Below, in pieces: positions 51,900 to 61,884 of a stretch of 64,000 nt of DNA. A program made the position numbers and the translations under genes. Under the pieces are notes generated by a model that did no database searches, had not been told where the DNA came from, and saw nothing but the letters and a program-made list of their open reading frames with translations. Origin of the DNA: Ectothiorhodospira shaposhnikovii (GTDB lineage Bacteria > Pseudomonadota > Gammaproteobacteria > Ectothiorhodospirales > Ectothiorhodospiraceae); NCBI RefSeq assembly GCF_022227765.1, contig NZ_JAJMLZ010000012.1:1-64000 (forward strand), in the 5' to 3' direction. The stretch's first letter is position 1; each line of letters begins with the position of its first letter.

Positions 51900-53119
51900 T
51901 GCCCGAGTTCCTCTGGCGCGCACGCAACAGCGCGGGCACGGCTCAGTCGGGACGGATGGAGGCCGGTGAACGCCTCCAGGTGGCCCGCCGCCTGATGGAA
52001 CGGGGCCTGACGCCGATCTCCATCGAGCCGATGCTCGAACGCCCCCCGGAAGTGCGCGACTGGCGGCACTGGCTGGGCTGGGACAGGCCATCCCTGGACG
52101 AGTTGGCGCTGTTCTGCCGGCAAATGTACACCCTGACCCGGGCCGGCGTGCCGCTGATCCAGGGCTTGGGCAGCCTGGCCGCCGCCACCCACAATTCGTT
52201 ACTCAAGCAGGGCATTGAACAGATCGCCGAAGCCCTGGGGGAAGGCAGCACGCTGGCGGAAGGCATGATGCGCAGTCGCAACGTGTTCCCACCCATGCTC
52301 ATCAGCGTGGTGCGGGTGGGCGAATCCAGCGGCAACCTGCAGGAATCCTTCAACCAGATCGCCCATCATCTGGAACAGGAGCGGGATTTTCGCCGCCGGG
52401 TGGGGAGCGCCCTGCGCTATCCCTTCCTGGTGGTGGCCGCCATGCTCGCCTCGCTGACGGTCATCCTCACGTGGGTGATTCCCACCTTTGCCGACTTCTT
52501 CACCCGGCAGGGGGTATCCCTGCCCCTACCTACCCGGATCATCATCGGCGCATCGGACCTGATGATCACCCTGTGGTGGCTCCTGGCCCTGCTGCTGGCG
52601 GCCGGCTGGATGGGCTTTCGTTACTGGGTGGGCACCCGAGACGGCCACTTGGCCTGGGACCATACCAAGCTGCGCATCCCCCTCTTCGGCGACATCCTCT
52701 TTCGCAGCACCATGGCCCGCTTTGCCCGCGCCTTCGGCATGACCATCCGTTCCGGCGTGCCACTGATACAAGGACTGACGCTGGTGTCCCAGTCCCTTGA
52801 AAACGAATACATCGGCAGCAAGGTGAAGCGCATGTGCGAAGGCATCGAGCGCGGCGACAGCCTCTCCCGCACCGCCCAGTCCACCGAGCTGTTTTCTCCC
52901 CTGCTGCTGCAGATGATCAATGTGGGAGAAGAGACCGGTGATGTGGCGGCAATGCTGGAAGAAACGGCCGATCATTATGAACGTGAAGTAGACCATGAAC
53001 TGAAGAATCTATCGTCATTGATCGAGCCGATCCTGCTGTTATTCCTGGGCATGGTGGTACTCGTACTGACACTGGGGGTATTTCTGCCCATGTGGGATCT
53101 GGGGCGAGTCACCCTGTAA
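51899..53119 (+). CDS. mshG: MSHA pilus inner-membrane platform protein MshG (GspF/PilC family)
   Basis: 406 residues. Two GspF domains: the first has LALFCRQMYTLTRAGVPLIQ and ESSGNLQESFNQIAHHLEQE, the second FARAFGMTIRSGVPLIQGLT and VGEETGDVAAMLEETADHYE. Membrane helices lie near residues 175-200, 220-240 and 375-400. It is the platform on which MshE acts. It starts at the ATG overlapping the mshE stop (TGATG). Confidence 0.92.
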
Positions 53120-53412
53120 TCGATTCATCGCAAACGAAGGTAAAACCATCATTGAAGTACATCCATCAAAGCCCACAAATACCACCATTTCAGATATTTT
53201 TCATAATTGCCGTTTTTGGCTTTGAGTTAATCTAAACTCAGTGCGAATGCAGCATGACTCGGCAACAGGACTGCATGAAGAGCATTTCTAATCAGTGAAA
53301 ACAAAAATAACCATGAACTGAAAGAGGAAGTTCTAAAATCAAACGGAAAAGCCGATCATTGATGTCGCATGAATACACGGAAATCTCAACTCAAAGAAGA
53401 GGACAACCCGGC
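53120..53412. promoter_or_regulatory. Gap upstream of the major pilin, probable promoter region
   Basis: A 293-base AT-rich gap separates the assembly genes from the pilin genes. A TTGCCG at 53207-53212 is followed by T-rich sequence but no good -10 box. No gene and no clear terminator hairpin were seen. A separate pilin promoter is expected by analogy with other msh loci. Confidence 0.35.
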
Positions 53413-53817
53413 ATGAAAGGCATTCAGACTCAGAAAGGCTTTACGTTGATCGAGCTGATTATTGTGATTGTCATTATTGCGTTACTGGCTGCGGTAGGTA
53501 TACCGAGATTTACGGATCTTTCAGAAGGTGCAAAAAAAGCAACAGCACAGGCACTCGCTCAAAACCTCAACTCTGCGCATAGCATCAACTATTCTGCCTC
53601 CTTGATGCCGGATCCTTTTGTAACGGTTAAAAATATTAGTGATTGCAAGGATTCAGGAATTCTTCTTGAAGATGGCATTCCCAATGGATTTAAAGTTGGA
53701 GAAAAACCAATACCTAACACTGCCCCTTGGATCACGGACTGCAACATTTGCTTGGTTAGTGACAGTTCTTGCACAACTATTTTGGCAACCTTCACAGGAA
53801 GATACGTACAACGATAA
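53413..53817 (+). CDS. mshA: MSHA-type major pilin MshA
   Basis: 134 residues. A prepilin leader of nine residues ends in G before FTLIELIIVIVIIALLAAVG, a class-IV pilin helix with the conserved Glu5. The globular part has four cysteines (DCKD, DCNIC, SC). AGAGGA precedes the ATG. It is the first of the pilin genes and is followed by four minor pilin-like genes. It is a little shorter than Vibrio MshA. Confidence 0.88.
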   Translation: MKGIQTQKGFTLIELIIVIVIIALLAAVGIPRFTDLSEGAKKATAQALAQNLNSAHSINYSASLMPDPFVTVKNISDCKDSGILLEDGIPNGFKVGEKPIPNTAPWITDCNICLVSDSSCTTILATFTGRYVQR

Positions 53818-53913
53818 CCAGTAACACCATAAAATTTCCAACCATAAAAAAACCGATCCAAACAAATGGAAGCAAGGGATCTGCTTCCTTGGATTCAATC
53901 AAAAGACTGCAAC

Positions 53914-54264
53914 ATGCCACATGTACTGCCGGGATCGAAGCGAGAACAAGGATTCACCCTGATAGAAGCCGTCATCGGCATCACCCTGATCGGCATAGCC
54001 GCAACCCTGTTTCTGACGCTGTCCGGCCCCATCCTGTCCCAGGGAGAGCCCTGGCATCAGAGTCAGGCAAGACATGTCGCCAGGGCACATATGGATGAGA
54101 TCCTCCGAAAATGTGAAAAACCCGATATACCCAGTGATACGGGCTTCACCGTCACCATAGCACCAAGCAATTTCCATGAAAACGCAGGCCCGGTCTCCAT
54201 CACCGTGAAACACGAAAGATCACCGGCATCCATCACCCTGCAGGGTTTCATCAACTGCATATGA
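53914..54264 (+). CDS. Minor prepilin, MshD/MshB-like
   Basis: 116 residues. A prepilin site is followed by QGFTLIEAVIGITLIGIAAT and a short domain with WHQSQARHVARAHMDEILRK, which resembles MshD (an ARHLARS.MDEIL-type helix). The ATG at 53914 gives a normal leader length. The stop overlaps the next ATG. Assignment within the minor pilins is by position and by the helix. Confidence 0.72.
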   Translation: MPHVLPGSKREQGFTLIEAVIGITLIGIAATLFLTLSGPILSQGEPWHQSQARHVARAHMDEILRKCEKPDIPSDTGFTVTIAPSNFHENAGPVSITVKHERSPASITLQGFINCI

Positions 54265-54725
54265 CAGGGCGAAAAAATTTCCAGATGTCTCAACACGGCC
54301 TCACATTACTGGAAATGCTCCTCATCATGGTGCTGATCGGCGCTCTGGCCGCCGTTGTCTGGCCAAAAATCAATATTGACGGCTTCCAGGATTACCGATT
54401 CGCCAATGAACTGACCCAGGCCTTCAGGGATGCCCGTCGCATCGCATCCGATACCGGAAAAACGGTTTGCATGAAGCTCGATCCTGATGGATACGAAGTA
54501 TTTTTTTGCCATGATCCTGACGATACATACCCCATTCCCCACCCCTCACGGCCTGGTGATTACTCCGGAACGGGCAATATCATTGATCCGAAAGATCCGC
54601 TGGAACTGAAATTCAACCCGTTGGGGCTTCATCAACCGGTCGATGCCGCCGTCACTGTAACAATCAGGGGCGGCCATACCATCGAGATTCAGCCGATCAC
54701 CGGTTATGCGCGAACCCTAAGATGA
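54261..54725 (+). CDS. Minor prepilin, MshC-like
   Basis: 154 residues. The processing site is HG before LTLLEMLLIMVLIGALAAVV (Leu instead of the usual Phe at +1). A GspH-like body follows with YRFANELTQAFRDARRIASD. Both ends overlap neighbours by 4 bases. Position and the GspH-like helix point to MshC. Confidence 0.72.
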   Translation: MTGRKNFQMSQHGLTLLEMLLIMVLIGALAAVVWPKINIDGFQDYRFANELTQAFRDARRIASDTGKTVCMKLDPDGYEVFFCHDPDDTYPIPHPSRPGDYSGTGNIIDPKDPLELKFNPLGLHQPVDAAVTVTIRGGHTIEIQPITGYARTLR

Positions 54726-55513
54726 CCCTTCTCCCCTGCCACAGTCGCCCACGCCGGATCAGACACCCTGATTGCAGGGGCTTCACCCTGCTGGAACTGA
54801 TCCTTGCCATCACGCTGGTCGGCATACTGGCGGCATTTTCCCTCACATTCCTGATCCAGCCGGTTCGGTTCATGGTGGAATCCAGTCTTCGTGCCGAGCA
54901 GGTGGATACCGCGGACATGGCCATGTCCCTCATGACCCGCGAATTGCGGGGTGCCTTGCCCAACAGTATCCGGATCCATACTGACGAAAATGCTCTGGAG
55001 TTCATTCCCGTGCTCGGTGCCGGTCGTTACCAGCGATATGGACAATCCGCCTTGAATGTGACGGCAAAAGAAGGTGACTTCGGGTTTCATGGTTTCATAC
55101 CGACAGACCTGCAGAACGCCTGTAATTCCGATTGTCGGATTTCCATTTACAACACCGGGCAGACAGGCATGGATGCTTATTATTGCGAACAGCTTGCCAG
55201 GGTTTCTAAAATCCATCCTGACCGAATTTCATTTGAAGAGGCCGCATTCAGGACACACTCGCCCCAGCAGCGCTTCTATCTCGTGCGCCATGCCGTCAAA
55301 TATGTCTGTGACAAAGGTGAACTGAGGCGTCGGACATTCACTCTCTGTGATGCCCCAAAGACCCCGACTGACGCCCTTCTGGCAACCGGTGTGAAATCAT
55401 GCGACTTTTCATACAACCCGATGCAAGGTCTTGTAAAAATGGAACTGAATCTCTCGCATAAGGGACAACCCCTGTCCCTGTTCACCCGGGTACAGGTCTT
55501 GAATGCGCCATGA
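54722..55513 (+). CDS. Minor prepilin, MshO-like
   Basis: 263 residues. The N-terminal leader is long and basic (about 20 residues), then RGFTLLELILAITLVGILAA and VESSLRAEQVDTADMAMSLM, a pattern of the larger J-type minor pilins. The C-terminus has RFYLVRHAVKYVCDKGELRR. It overlaps its neighbours by ATGA at both ends. Confidence 0.75.
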   Translation: MTLLPCHSRPRRIRHPDCRGFTLLELILAITLVGILAAFSLTFLIQPVRFMVESSLRAEQVDTADMAMSLMTRELRGALPNSIRIHTDENALEFIPVLGAGRYQRYGQSALNVTAKEGDFGFHGFIPTDLQNACNSDCRISIYNTGQTGMDAYYCEQLARVSKIHPDRISFEEAAFRTHSPQQRFYLVRHAVKYVCDKGELRRRTFTLCDAPKTPTDALLATGVKSCDFSYNPMQGLVKMELNLSHKGQPLSLFTRVQVLNAP

Positions 55514-55947
55514 GTCCGCTGCCTCATACCTTCAGCCAGGGCAGCCCTTCCACCCAGTCAGGGGGCGCTCTCATCACCGCAGTTATCATGATCACCCTCC
55601 TAAGCGTGGTCGGTGCCGTCCTTGCCCAGATTGCATCTCAACAGCATGCCTCCCAGTCCAGGGCGTTCATCGCGGACCAGGCCTGGTATGCGGCACTGGG
55701 AAGGCTTGAGAAGGCAAATGTCGAACTGCGAAATAATCCGAAGCAATGTCCTACTGAAGTAGAACAGGATTTCCTCGACACAGGTTTGTCGACCACTCTG
55801 ATTTGCCTTTCGTATCCGGATATCGAACCGGATCTCACCCTGTATGACCTAATGGCCAGCGCCTGCCATTCTGATGCAATCATCGGTTCTGACATATGCC
55901 GAACCGCAAGATCACAGCTTATCGTCCCAACGTCCCAGAACGACTGA
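55510..55947 (+). CDS. MshP-like minor pilin / pilus protein
   Basis: 145 residues. The hydrophobic helix GGALITAVIMITLLSVVGAV lacks the Glu5 of true prepilins, as is usual for MshP/PilX-type K proteins, and is followed by QALARLEK-like helical sequence (AWYAALGRLEKANVELRNNP). Four cysteines lie in the C-terminal half. It sits at the MshP position before the MshQ-like gene. Confidence 0.7.
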   Translation: MSPLPHTFSQGSPSTQSGGALITAVIMITLLSVVGAVLAQIASQQHASQSRAFIADQAWYAALGRLEKANVELRNNPKQCPTEVEQDFLDTGLSTTLICLSYPDIEPDLTLYDLMASACHSDAIIGSDICRTARSQLIVPTSQND

Positions 55948-55966
55948 TTCCAAGGCCCATCCATTC

Positions 55967-56893
55967 ATGCACTGCAAGCCCTTTCGAACAGCCGGCATGT
56001 TCCTCATCCTGCCGGCCATGATGTTGACGTCCGCCGTAGGGGCTGAATTCGTGATTTCAGATCCGCAGCTTGTCAACCGGGCTGAGTCCAGGTTCAGCCT
56101 TCCGGAGTGTCCGTCAGTCTTCACCTATCTGGGTGAGGCAGTCTGGGTGGATTTCACGCTTGAATGGGATGGAGATGAAGAGCAGAGGCCTGAGATTGGC
56201 GGAGAAAACCTGATTTTTGACATCCTTCTGGATCCAGAAGACGAAAACATTATCAAAAAACAGGAAGTGACTGTAGGCAACTGGAATGACAAAAAGAGTC
56301 GGGTGACTCTGAAGATAACCACCAGCAGGCAAGATCCGACCAACCTGACTGCACAGTTGACGGTGAGTATCAAAAATATTGCTGATCACTCCCTACGGGA
56401 TGCGCCGGTTAAAGTCGGAACGACACAGCTCAGACTGGGCCGCCTCAGACTGGACAATGACCTTGGAGCGCGAGGTCCACTGGTGGTTCGCTGGCAGACG
56501 GAGTACTGGGATGACGAGGGCTGGATGCCCAATATTGAAGATGAATGTACCGCTTTTAATCCTGCCGATGTTCGCTACCGCACCACTCTCACGGGGGAGG
56601 AAGGCTCTGCCCTACCGGAAGCGGGTTCCCCTGTACCCCTGAATAGCCATAGCCTAAATAGCCATAGCCTAGCTGGACGGCTTTCTAATGATGATGAGAA
56701 CTGGCGGCTCGACCTTTCCGGGGGCGCAGGCAAGCTGGGTTTCCGCCGTCTGGAGGGTGATGAGCCGGACTGGCTGGAGGTGAGATTCGACCCTGAAGGC
56801 ATCAAGGATGTGTTCGGCGAGGTGGAATGGGCGCGATTGTCATTTGGACTTCATGCCGGTGATCGGCGTCGGGTATTCACCCTGGAGCCATGA
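55967..56893 (+). CDS. Short MshQ-like pilus-associated exported protein
   Basis: 308 residues. A signal peptide (FLILPAMMLTSAVG) is followed by the beta-rich DUF6701-type region seen at the C-terminus of MshQ (RFSLPECPSVFTYLGEAVWV, then RLRLDNDLGARGPLVVRWQT). A tandem repeat, LNSHSLNSHS, occurs near residue 226. Typical MshQ has over 1000 residues with an N-terminal lectin-like domain, so this is a minimal form: either a truncation that kept a signal peptide or a distinct family. I chose ATG 55967 because the signal peptide starts there. Confidence 0.65.
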   Translation: MHCKPFRTAGMFLILPAMMLTSAVGAEFVISDPQLVNRAESRFSLPECPSVFTYLGEAVWVDFTLEWDGDEEQRPEIGGENLIFDILLDPEDENIIKKQEVTVGNWNDKKSRVTLKITTSRQDPTNLTAQLTVSIKNIADHSLRDAPVKVGTTQLRLGRLRLDNDLGARGPLVVRWQTEYWDDEGWMPNIEDECTAFNPADVRYRTTLTGEEGSALPEAGSPVPLNSHSLNSHSLAGRLSNDDENWRLDLSGGAGKLGFRRLEGDEPDWLEVRFDPEGIKDVFGEVEWARLSFGLHAGDRRRVFTLEP

Positions 56894-56944
56894 GCCTGTC
56901 CAGGACCTCATGTGGAAGCGAGCCTGTCCTGCCGCAGGTGGATG

Positions 56945-57601
56945 TCACGCCCTGAGCAGTACCACCGGATAGGTTGATACCGGCAGGTCCGCGTTCTTTT
57001 CCACCGCCTTGATCACCTCGGCATAATTGCCTTCCGGCAGATCTTCGCCCAGCGATGCCTTGACATCGTGCCGAGCAAAATAACGATTGATCTGAATGGC
57101 TGTGTCCAGATAGCTTTCGGGCAGCATGTGGCTGCGGAGACGGGTGATGCCCGCGCCTCTCACCACCGCTTCGGCAATTTCATCCCCGTTCACCGGGGAC
57201 GGCAGCAGGTCATCCACCTGTTTGCGAAAGATCCGGCGCAGGGTTGCCTGATCCAGCGACTCACTTAGCACGATGATGGAGGGCGGCATCTTGCGCTCCA
57301 CATGGGCCCAGGCACGCACCTGGTCGATCAGTGAAAAGGCCTGCGCCTCCACATGACTGACATCCAGCACCAGGCAGTCCACTTCCAGGGCCTGGCCCGG
57401 CTTTTTCAGGGCCGCGGTGATGCTGGTTTCCAGAAAAACATCGATGTTGCGCCTTTGCAGTTCATATAGCGACTCATCCGACAGACCGGACTGCTGCTGC
57501 ACCCACCACACCTGGAAGGGGGTGATCGGAGCCTGATCCTGAATCTGTAGCAAGCCGGCGTTCGGGTTTTCCTCGGAAGGTAGTGTGTTCCGTTCCAGCA
57601 T
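56945..57601 (-). CDS. Degenerate receiver-domain protein
   Basis: 218 residues. Middle part with VDCLVLDVSHVEAQAFSLID, PSIIVLSESLDQATLRRIFR and DDLLPSPVNGDEIAEAV: the order of a CheY-like receiver with a possible phospho-acceptor Asp (LVLD), a Ser in the Thr position, and Ser instead of the conserved Lys before Pro. Phosphorylation is therefore uncertain. The C-terminal 50 residues have NRYFARHDVKASLGEDLPEG. AAGGAG precedes the ATG. It is downstream of a hybrid histidine kinase on the same strand and may receive or titrate its signal. Confidence 0.6.
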   Translation of the reverse strand: MLERNTLPSEENPNAGLLQIQDQAPITPFQVWWVQQQSGLSDESLYELQRRNIDVFLETSITAALKKPGQALEVDCLVLDVSHVEAQAFSLIDQVRAWAHVERKMPPSIIVLSESLDQATLRRIFRKQVDDLLPSPVNGDEIAEAVVRGAGITRLRSHMLPESYLDTAIQINRYFARHDVKASLGEDLPEGNYAEVIKAVEKNADLPVSTYPVVLLRA

Positions 57602-57744
57602 GCTGACTGCTCCTTTGCCGTGATGTACCTACCCGCATGGACCGGGGATATTCCGAACAAGATCATTCCCGAACCGGTCCTTAAGGATTTCCGTGATAAA
57701 AGGATACAACCGCTCACTCGGCACAAGCACCCCTTTCCCCCGGC

Positions 57745-59448
57745 TTAAAGTCCATTTCGGATGCTTCGGCGAGGCACCCCCCCTCCCAGCCAGCGCTCCA
57801 GCAAACGCTTGAGTTCGTTGCGTGTATAGGGCTTGCTCAAATGATCATCCATGCCGGCCAGGGCAAGATTGCGGACATCCTCCTTCATGACAGCGGCAGT
57901 CAGGGCTACGATGGGGGTATGCTGCGCTTCGGGCTGGCCGGAGCGGATATGGCGGGTGGCCTCCAGACCGCTCATGACGGGCATCTGGCAGTCCATCAGG
58001 ATCAGGTCGTATGTGTTTTCAAGGGCCAGTGCCACGGCTTCCTTGCCATTGCCGGCGGTGGTCACGTCACACCCCAGGGACTCCAGCGTCTCCTTGACCA
58101 GTTCCCGGATTTCCTCGTTGTCGTCCACGACCAGGAGGTGATGCCTGTCAGGGGATATCAAGGCGGATGTCTCTGCGAGGACGGGCCGAACCGCGGGGTT
58201 GCCGTCCGACCGCGGTGACTGTCCGCATGGGTCGGCACGGGGCAGATCCAGTTGGAAACTGACCGTGGTGCCCTGCTCCCGCTGGCTGCGGAGGGTGACT
58301 TCGCCTCCCATGGCCGTGACCAGGTTTCTGACAATGGCCAGACCCAGGCCGGCGCCCCCGACCTGTTTCATCAGGCTTGAGTGATCCTTGTAGAACGGTT
58401 CGAAGAGCCTGGCCTGGATCTCGGGATCGATGCCGATCCCGGTATCGCTGATATCAAACTGGAATCGATAGAGATCAGGCGCGGCCGGGCCGGCCCCGGC
58501 ATGGGGCAGGCACCTCAGGCCAATGGAGATGGTGCCGTGCTCGGTGTATTTGTTGGCATTGCCGATGATGTTCCAGAGAACCTGGCGCAACCGCAGGGAA
58601 TCCACCAACACATGCTCGGGCAGCGCCGGGTCAATCCAGGACACGATGCGGTTGCGCCGGGCGCGGGCAATCCCCTCCATCAGTTCCACACTCTGCTCCA
58701 GCAATTTGCGGACATTGGTGGGTTCGGGATTGAGACTGAGCCGTTGCCCGGCTTCCGATTCGCTGAAGTCGAGGATGTCGTTGACGATGCCGCGGAGCAT
58801 TTCACAGGATCGGTGCAGGGCTTCCACCTGACGGTACTGCTTGTCGGTCAGAGGGGTTTCCAGCAGGGATTCAATCAGCCCCAGCATGGCGGTCAGGGGG
58901 GTACGCACTTCATGGCTGGTCATGGCCATGAACAGGCTTTTGGCCTTGTTGGCGCTCTGGGCCTCTTCCTTGGCCAGCCGCAGGGCATCTTCGGCTGCCT
59001 TGCGTTCGGTGATGTCGTCAAAAACACCGATGACGCCGGTGATCCTGCCCTCGGCGTCGCGCCAGGGGATCTTGGTGGTCTGCGCCCACAGGTAGGCCCC
59101 CGCCGCGGCGTTGAAGAACCGCTCTTCCCACTGCTGCTGCTTTCCGGTACTCAGAACCTGTTGGTCGTTGCGAACGTATTGGTCGGCCAGATGCCCGGGA
59201 AACAGGGCATGGTCGTTCTTGCCGATGATGTCCTCGGGCTGAAGTTCGATGTCGTTCGCAAACCGCCGATTGCAATACACGTAGCGATGGGCGGTATCCT
59301 TGATGAAGATGCGCTGGGGCAGGTGCTCAAGAAGATCCCTGAACGCCGCACCGCCCTTGATGCATTCCGCCGAGCGTCCGCAGGCATGCGGCTGTTCTTG
59401 CGACATGATGCTTGAACCCGCCCAGGGCTGGGCATTCCTGAAGGCCAT
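57745..59448 (-). CDS. PAS-domain hybrid sensor histidine kinase/response regulator
   Basis: 567 residues, no membrane helix. PAS domain (about 25-145) with FIKDTAHRYVYCNRRFANDI; HisKA near 165-230 with MTSHEVRTPLTAMLGLIES (phospho-accepting His); HATPase about 280-400 with WNIIGNANKYTEHGTI, DTGIGID and GGAGLGLAIVRNLV; and a C-terminal receiver (about 445-560) with HLLVVDDNEEI, LMDCQMPVMSG and LSKPYTR. All key residues are present. It is probably a soluble sensor working on the receiver-like protein downstream. The ATG at 59448 is preferred over an upstream TTG. Confidence 0.9.
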   Translation of the reverse strand: MAFRNAQPWAGSSIMSQEQPHACGRSAECIKGGAAFRDLLEHLPQRIFIKDTAHRYVYCNRRFANDIELQPEDIIGKNDHALFPGHLADQYVRNDQQVLSTGKQQQWEERFFNAAAGAYLWAQTTKIPWRDAEGRITGVIGVFDDITERKAAEDALRLAKEEAQSANKAKSLFMAMTSHEVRTPLTAMLGLIESLLETPLTDKQYRQVEALHRSCEMLRGIVNDILDFSESEAGQRLSLNPEPTNVRKLLEQSVELMEGIARARRNRIVSWIDPALPEHVLVDSLRLRQVLWNIIGNANKYTEHGTISIGLRCLPHAGAGPAAPDLYRFQFDISDTGIGIDPEIQARLFEPFYKDHSSLMKQVGGAGLGLAIVRNLVTAMGGEVTLRSQREQGTTVSFQLDLPRADPCGQSPRSDGNPAVRPVLAETSALISPDRHHLLVVDDNEEIRELVKETLESLGCDVTTAGNGKEAVALALENTYDLILMDCQMPVMSGLEATRHIRSGQPEAQHTPIVALTAAVMKEDVRNLALAGMDDHLSKPYTRNELKRLLERWLGGGVPRRSIRNGL

Positions 59449-59718
59449 TGTGTGTCCACCGGACCACTTCAATTATGATAGAGGACAGGATAGCGATCCG
59501 AAGCCTGAAAGAGGGTCATCAGGAGGCTTTTTAAATCCATTCTGGATGGAATAGGAAACGCCCCCTCTGTGCCCCCCGCAGGACAAACCCGCAACCCATA
59601 TTGAGGTTTATCAAAGGTGATCGCCATGGGCGAGCATACCAGCGCGTTAAAGCCTATCATTTCCAACATTTGCAGCCCGCAGCCCTGATTTCCCGGATTG
59701 TTACCAGGACGACCGTCG

Positions 59719-61884
59719 ATGTCGATCAAAGCAAAAATCTCCGCCGGTTTTGCGACCGTTGCCCTCATCACCCTCGCGCTGGGAGGTCTGGGCTACTGGG
59801 GGGCGGTCAAGAGCGAGTCCGCCATCAACGAGTTGGGGGCCTTGCGGCTGCCCGCGGTGCAGACGGTACTGGAGATGCAAGTGGCGCTGGGCGAGGTGGT
59901 GAGCAGTTTCCGCACCCTCATGGATCAGACCGCCACGCAGGAGGCGCGGGCCGTACAGTACCGGGCCATCGAAAGCGCCCGCGCCGAATACCGCCAGGCG
60001 GTCGACCGCTACAATGCACTGCCCAAGAGTGCCGACGAGGCGGCGGCCTGGGAGGCTTTTCAGACCACCCTGCCCAACTGGCTGCAGGCCAACAACGCCA
60101 TCCTCGGCCTGCACCAGGCACTGGATGAGATGCGCCGCGCAGACCCGCAGGGAGACTTCACGACCCATTGGCGCCAGATTGCCGCGCTCACCATGGGAGA
60201 GACCCTGCGCCATCAGGAAACCGCGTTTCAGGCACTGGACCAGTTGGTACAACTCAACATGAGAGCGGCGGCATCGGAAGTCGATAGCGGTCTCTCCCAG
60301 GCCCGGTGGCTGGAGGGCATCAGTCTGGCGGCCGTGATTGTCGGCGTACTGCTCGCCACCCTGCTGGGCATCCTGATCACACGGGGCATCACCGGACCGC
60401 TGAAACTGCTGGTGGATTCCGTGGAACGGGTACGCGGCACGGGTAATTTCAATGAACGGATCATTTACCATGGAAGGGATGAGATCGGCGCCGTCATCAC
60501 CGCCTTCAATGCCCTGCTCGAATCCCAGCGGCATGCCCTTGAAGAAGTCAACACGTCGGTCAACGCCCTGGCAGCCGGCGACTTCGGCTCACGGATCAGC
60601 GGTGATTACGCAGGCGACCTGGACAGCCTCAAGAAAGGCTTCAATGCAAGCGCCGACACCATCCAGCTCACCATGAATGAGCTGGCCAAGGTCATGCGGG
60701 CCCTGCGGAGCGGGGAATTCAGCGTATCCATCGATCCCACCCGGGTGCAGGGCGAATTCCGGCGCATGCTGGAAAATGCCGCCACCGGGATGCACTCACT
60801 GGATGAGAGCACCCAGGGCATCATCAACGTCATGGAGCAGATGGCGGCCGGGGTGTTTCGACACCGGATAGAGGCCGAAGCCGCCGGGCAAATGCTGAAG
60901 CTCAAGCACATGGTCAACGACTCCGTCGGCGCCCTGGAAAAGGCCATCCACGAGATCCAGACCGTCATGGCCGCCCAGGCCCGAGGCGACCTGAGCCTGC
61001 GCGTTGAAGGGCATCATTCAGGGGATTTGGCGATACTGGCAACCTCGGCCAACGACACCGCCGAAAAACTGTCCGACATCATTCATCAGATCAACGAAGC
61101 GGTACTCAGCGTCAGCACCGGGGCCGGCCAGATCTCGACGGGCAATACCAACCTGTCACAGCGGACCGAGGAACAGGCCGCCAGCCTGGAAGAAACCGCC
61201 AGCAGCCTGGAGCAGATGACAAGCACCGTCCGGCAGAACGCCGACAATGCCCGCCAGGCCAGTCAACAGGCCACCCAGGCCAGCGCGGTGGCGGAAACAG
61301 GGGGACACAAGGTCAGGCAAGCCATTGAAAACATGCGCGAACTGACGGCAAGCTCGGAAAAGATGACCAGTATCATCAGCGTCATCGACGGCATCGCCTT
61401 CCAAACCAACATCCTGGCGCTCAATGCCGCCGTGGAGGCCGCGCGGGCGGGCGAGCAAGGACGTGGCTTCGCCGTTGTCGCCAGCGAGGTCCGCACCCTG
61501 GCACAGCGCTCTTCAGCCGCCGCGAAGGAGATCCAGACGCTGATCAGGGAAGATATCGGCATCGTTGAAAACGGCACCCGACTGGTGCATGACACCGGCG
61601 CATCCATGGAGGAGATCATACTGGCGATCAAGCGTGTCAGCGACATCATCGTTGAAATCGCGGCGGCGTCGGATGAACAAAGCCAGGGCATTGAACAGAT
61701 CAACCAGGCGATGTCGCAGATGGACGACGTCACCCAGCAGAACGCCGCCCTGGTGGAAGAAGCCGCCGCCGCCGCGGAATCCCTGGAAGATCAGGCGGAA
61801 CAACTGGCCGCCGCCGTTGCCGTGTTCCGACTCAGAAACGCACGGCGGGATCAGCGGCAGGGACATGGAATCGCATTGATTTGA
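59719..61884 (+). CDS. Methyl-accepting chemotaxis protein
   Basis: 721 residues. First membrane helix 7-30 (ISAGFATVALITLALGGL), a periplasmic four-helix domain to about 200, second helix about 205-225, and HAMP-like repeats (220-430). The signalling domain has TNLSQRTEEQAASLEETASS and the tip LALNAAVEAARAGEQGRGFA, the 36H-type pattern. The C-terminus ends GIALI and lacks a CheR-docking pentapeptide. It is divergent from the hybrid kinase. Its 3' end overlaps the convergent CIA30 gene by 53 bases. Confidence 0.93.
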   Translation: MSIKAKISAGFATVALITLALGGLGYWGAVKSESAINELGALRLPAVQTVLEMQVALGEVVSSFRTLMDQTATQEARAVQYRAIESARAEYRQAVDRYNALPKSADEAAAWEAFQTTLPNWLQANNAILGLHQALDEMRRADPQGDFTTHWRQIAALTMGETLRHQETAFQALDQLVQLNMRAAASEVDSGLSQARWLEGISLAAVIVGVLLATLLGILITRGITGPLKLLVDSVERVRGTGNFNERIIYHGRDEIGAVITAFNALLESQRHALEEVNTSVNALAAGDFGSRISGDYAGDLDSLKKGFNASADTIQLTMNELAKVMRALRSGEFSVSIDPTRVQGEFRRMLENAATGMHSLDESTQGIINVMEQMAAGVFRHRIEAEAAGQMLKLKHMVNDSVGALEKAIHEIQTVMAAQARGDLSLRVEGHHSGDLAILATSANDTAEKLSDIIHQINEAVLSVSTGAGQISTGNTNLSQRTEEQAASLEETASSLEQMTSTVRQNADNARQASQQATQASAVAETGGHKVRQAIENMRELTASSEKMTSIISVIDGIAFQTNILALNAAVEAARAGEQGRGFAVVASEVRTLAQRSSAAAKEIQTLIREDIGIVENGTRLVHDTGASMEEIILAIKRVSDIIVEIAAASDEQSQGIEQINQAMSQMDDVTQQNAALVEEAAAAAESLEDQAEQLAAAVAVFRLRNARRDQRQGHGIALI

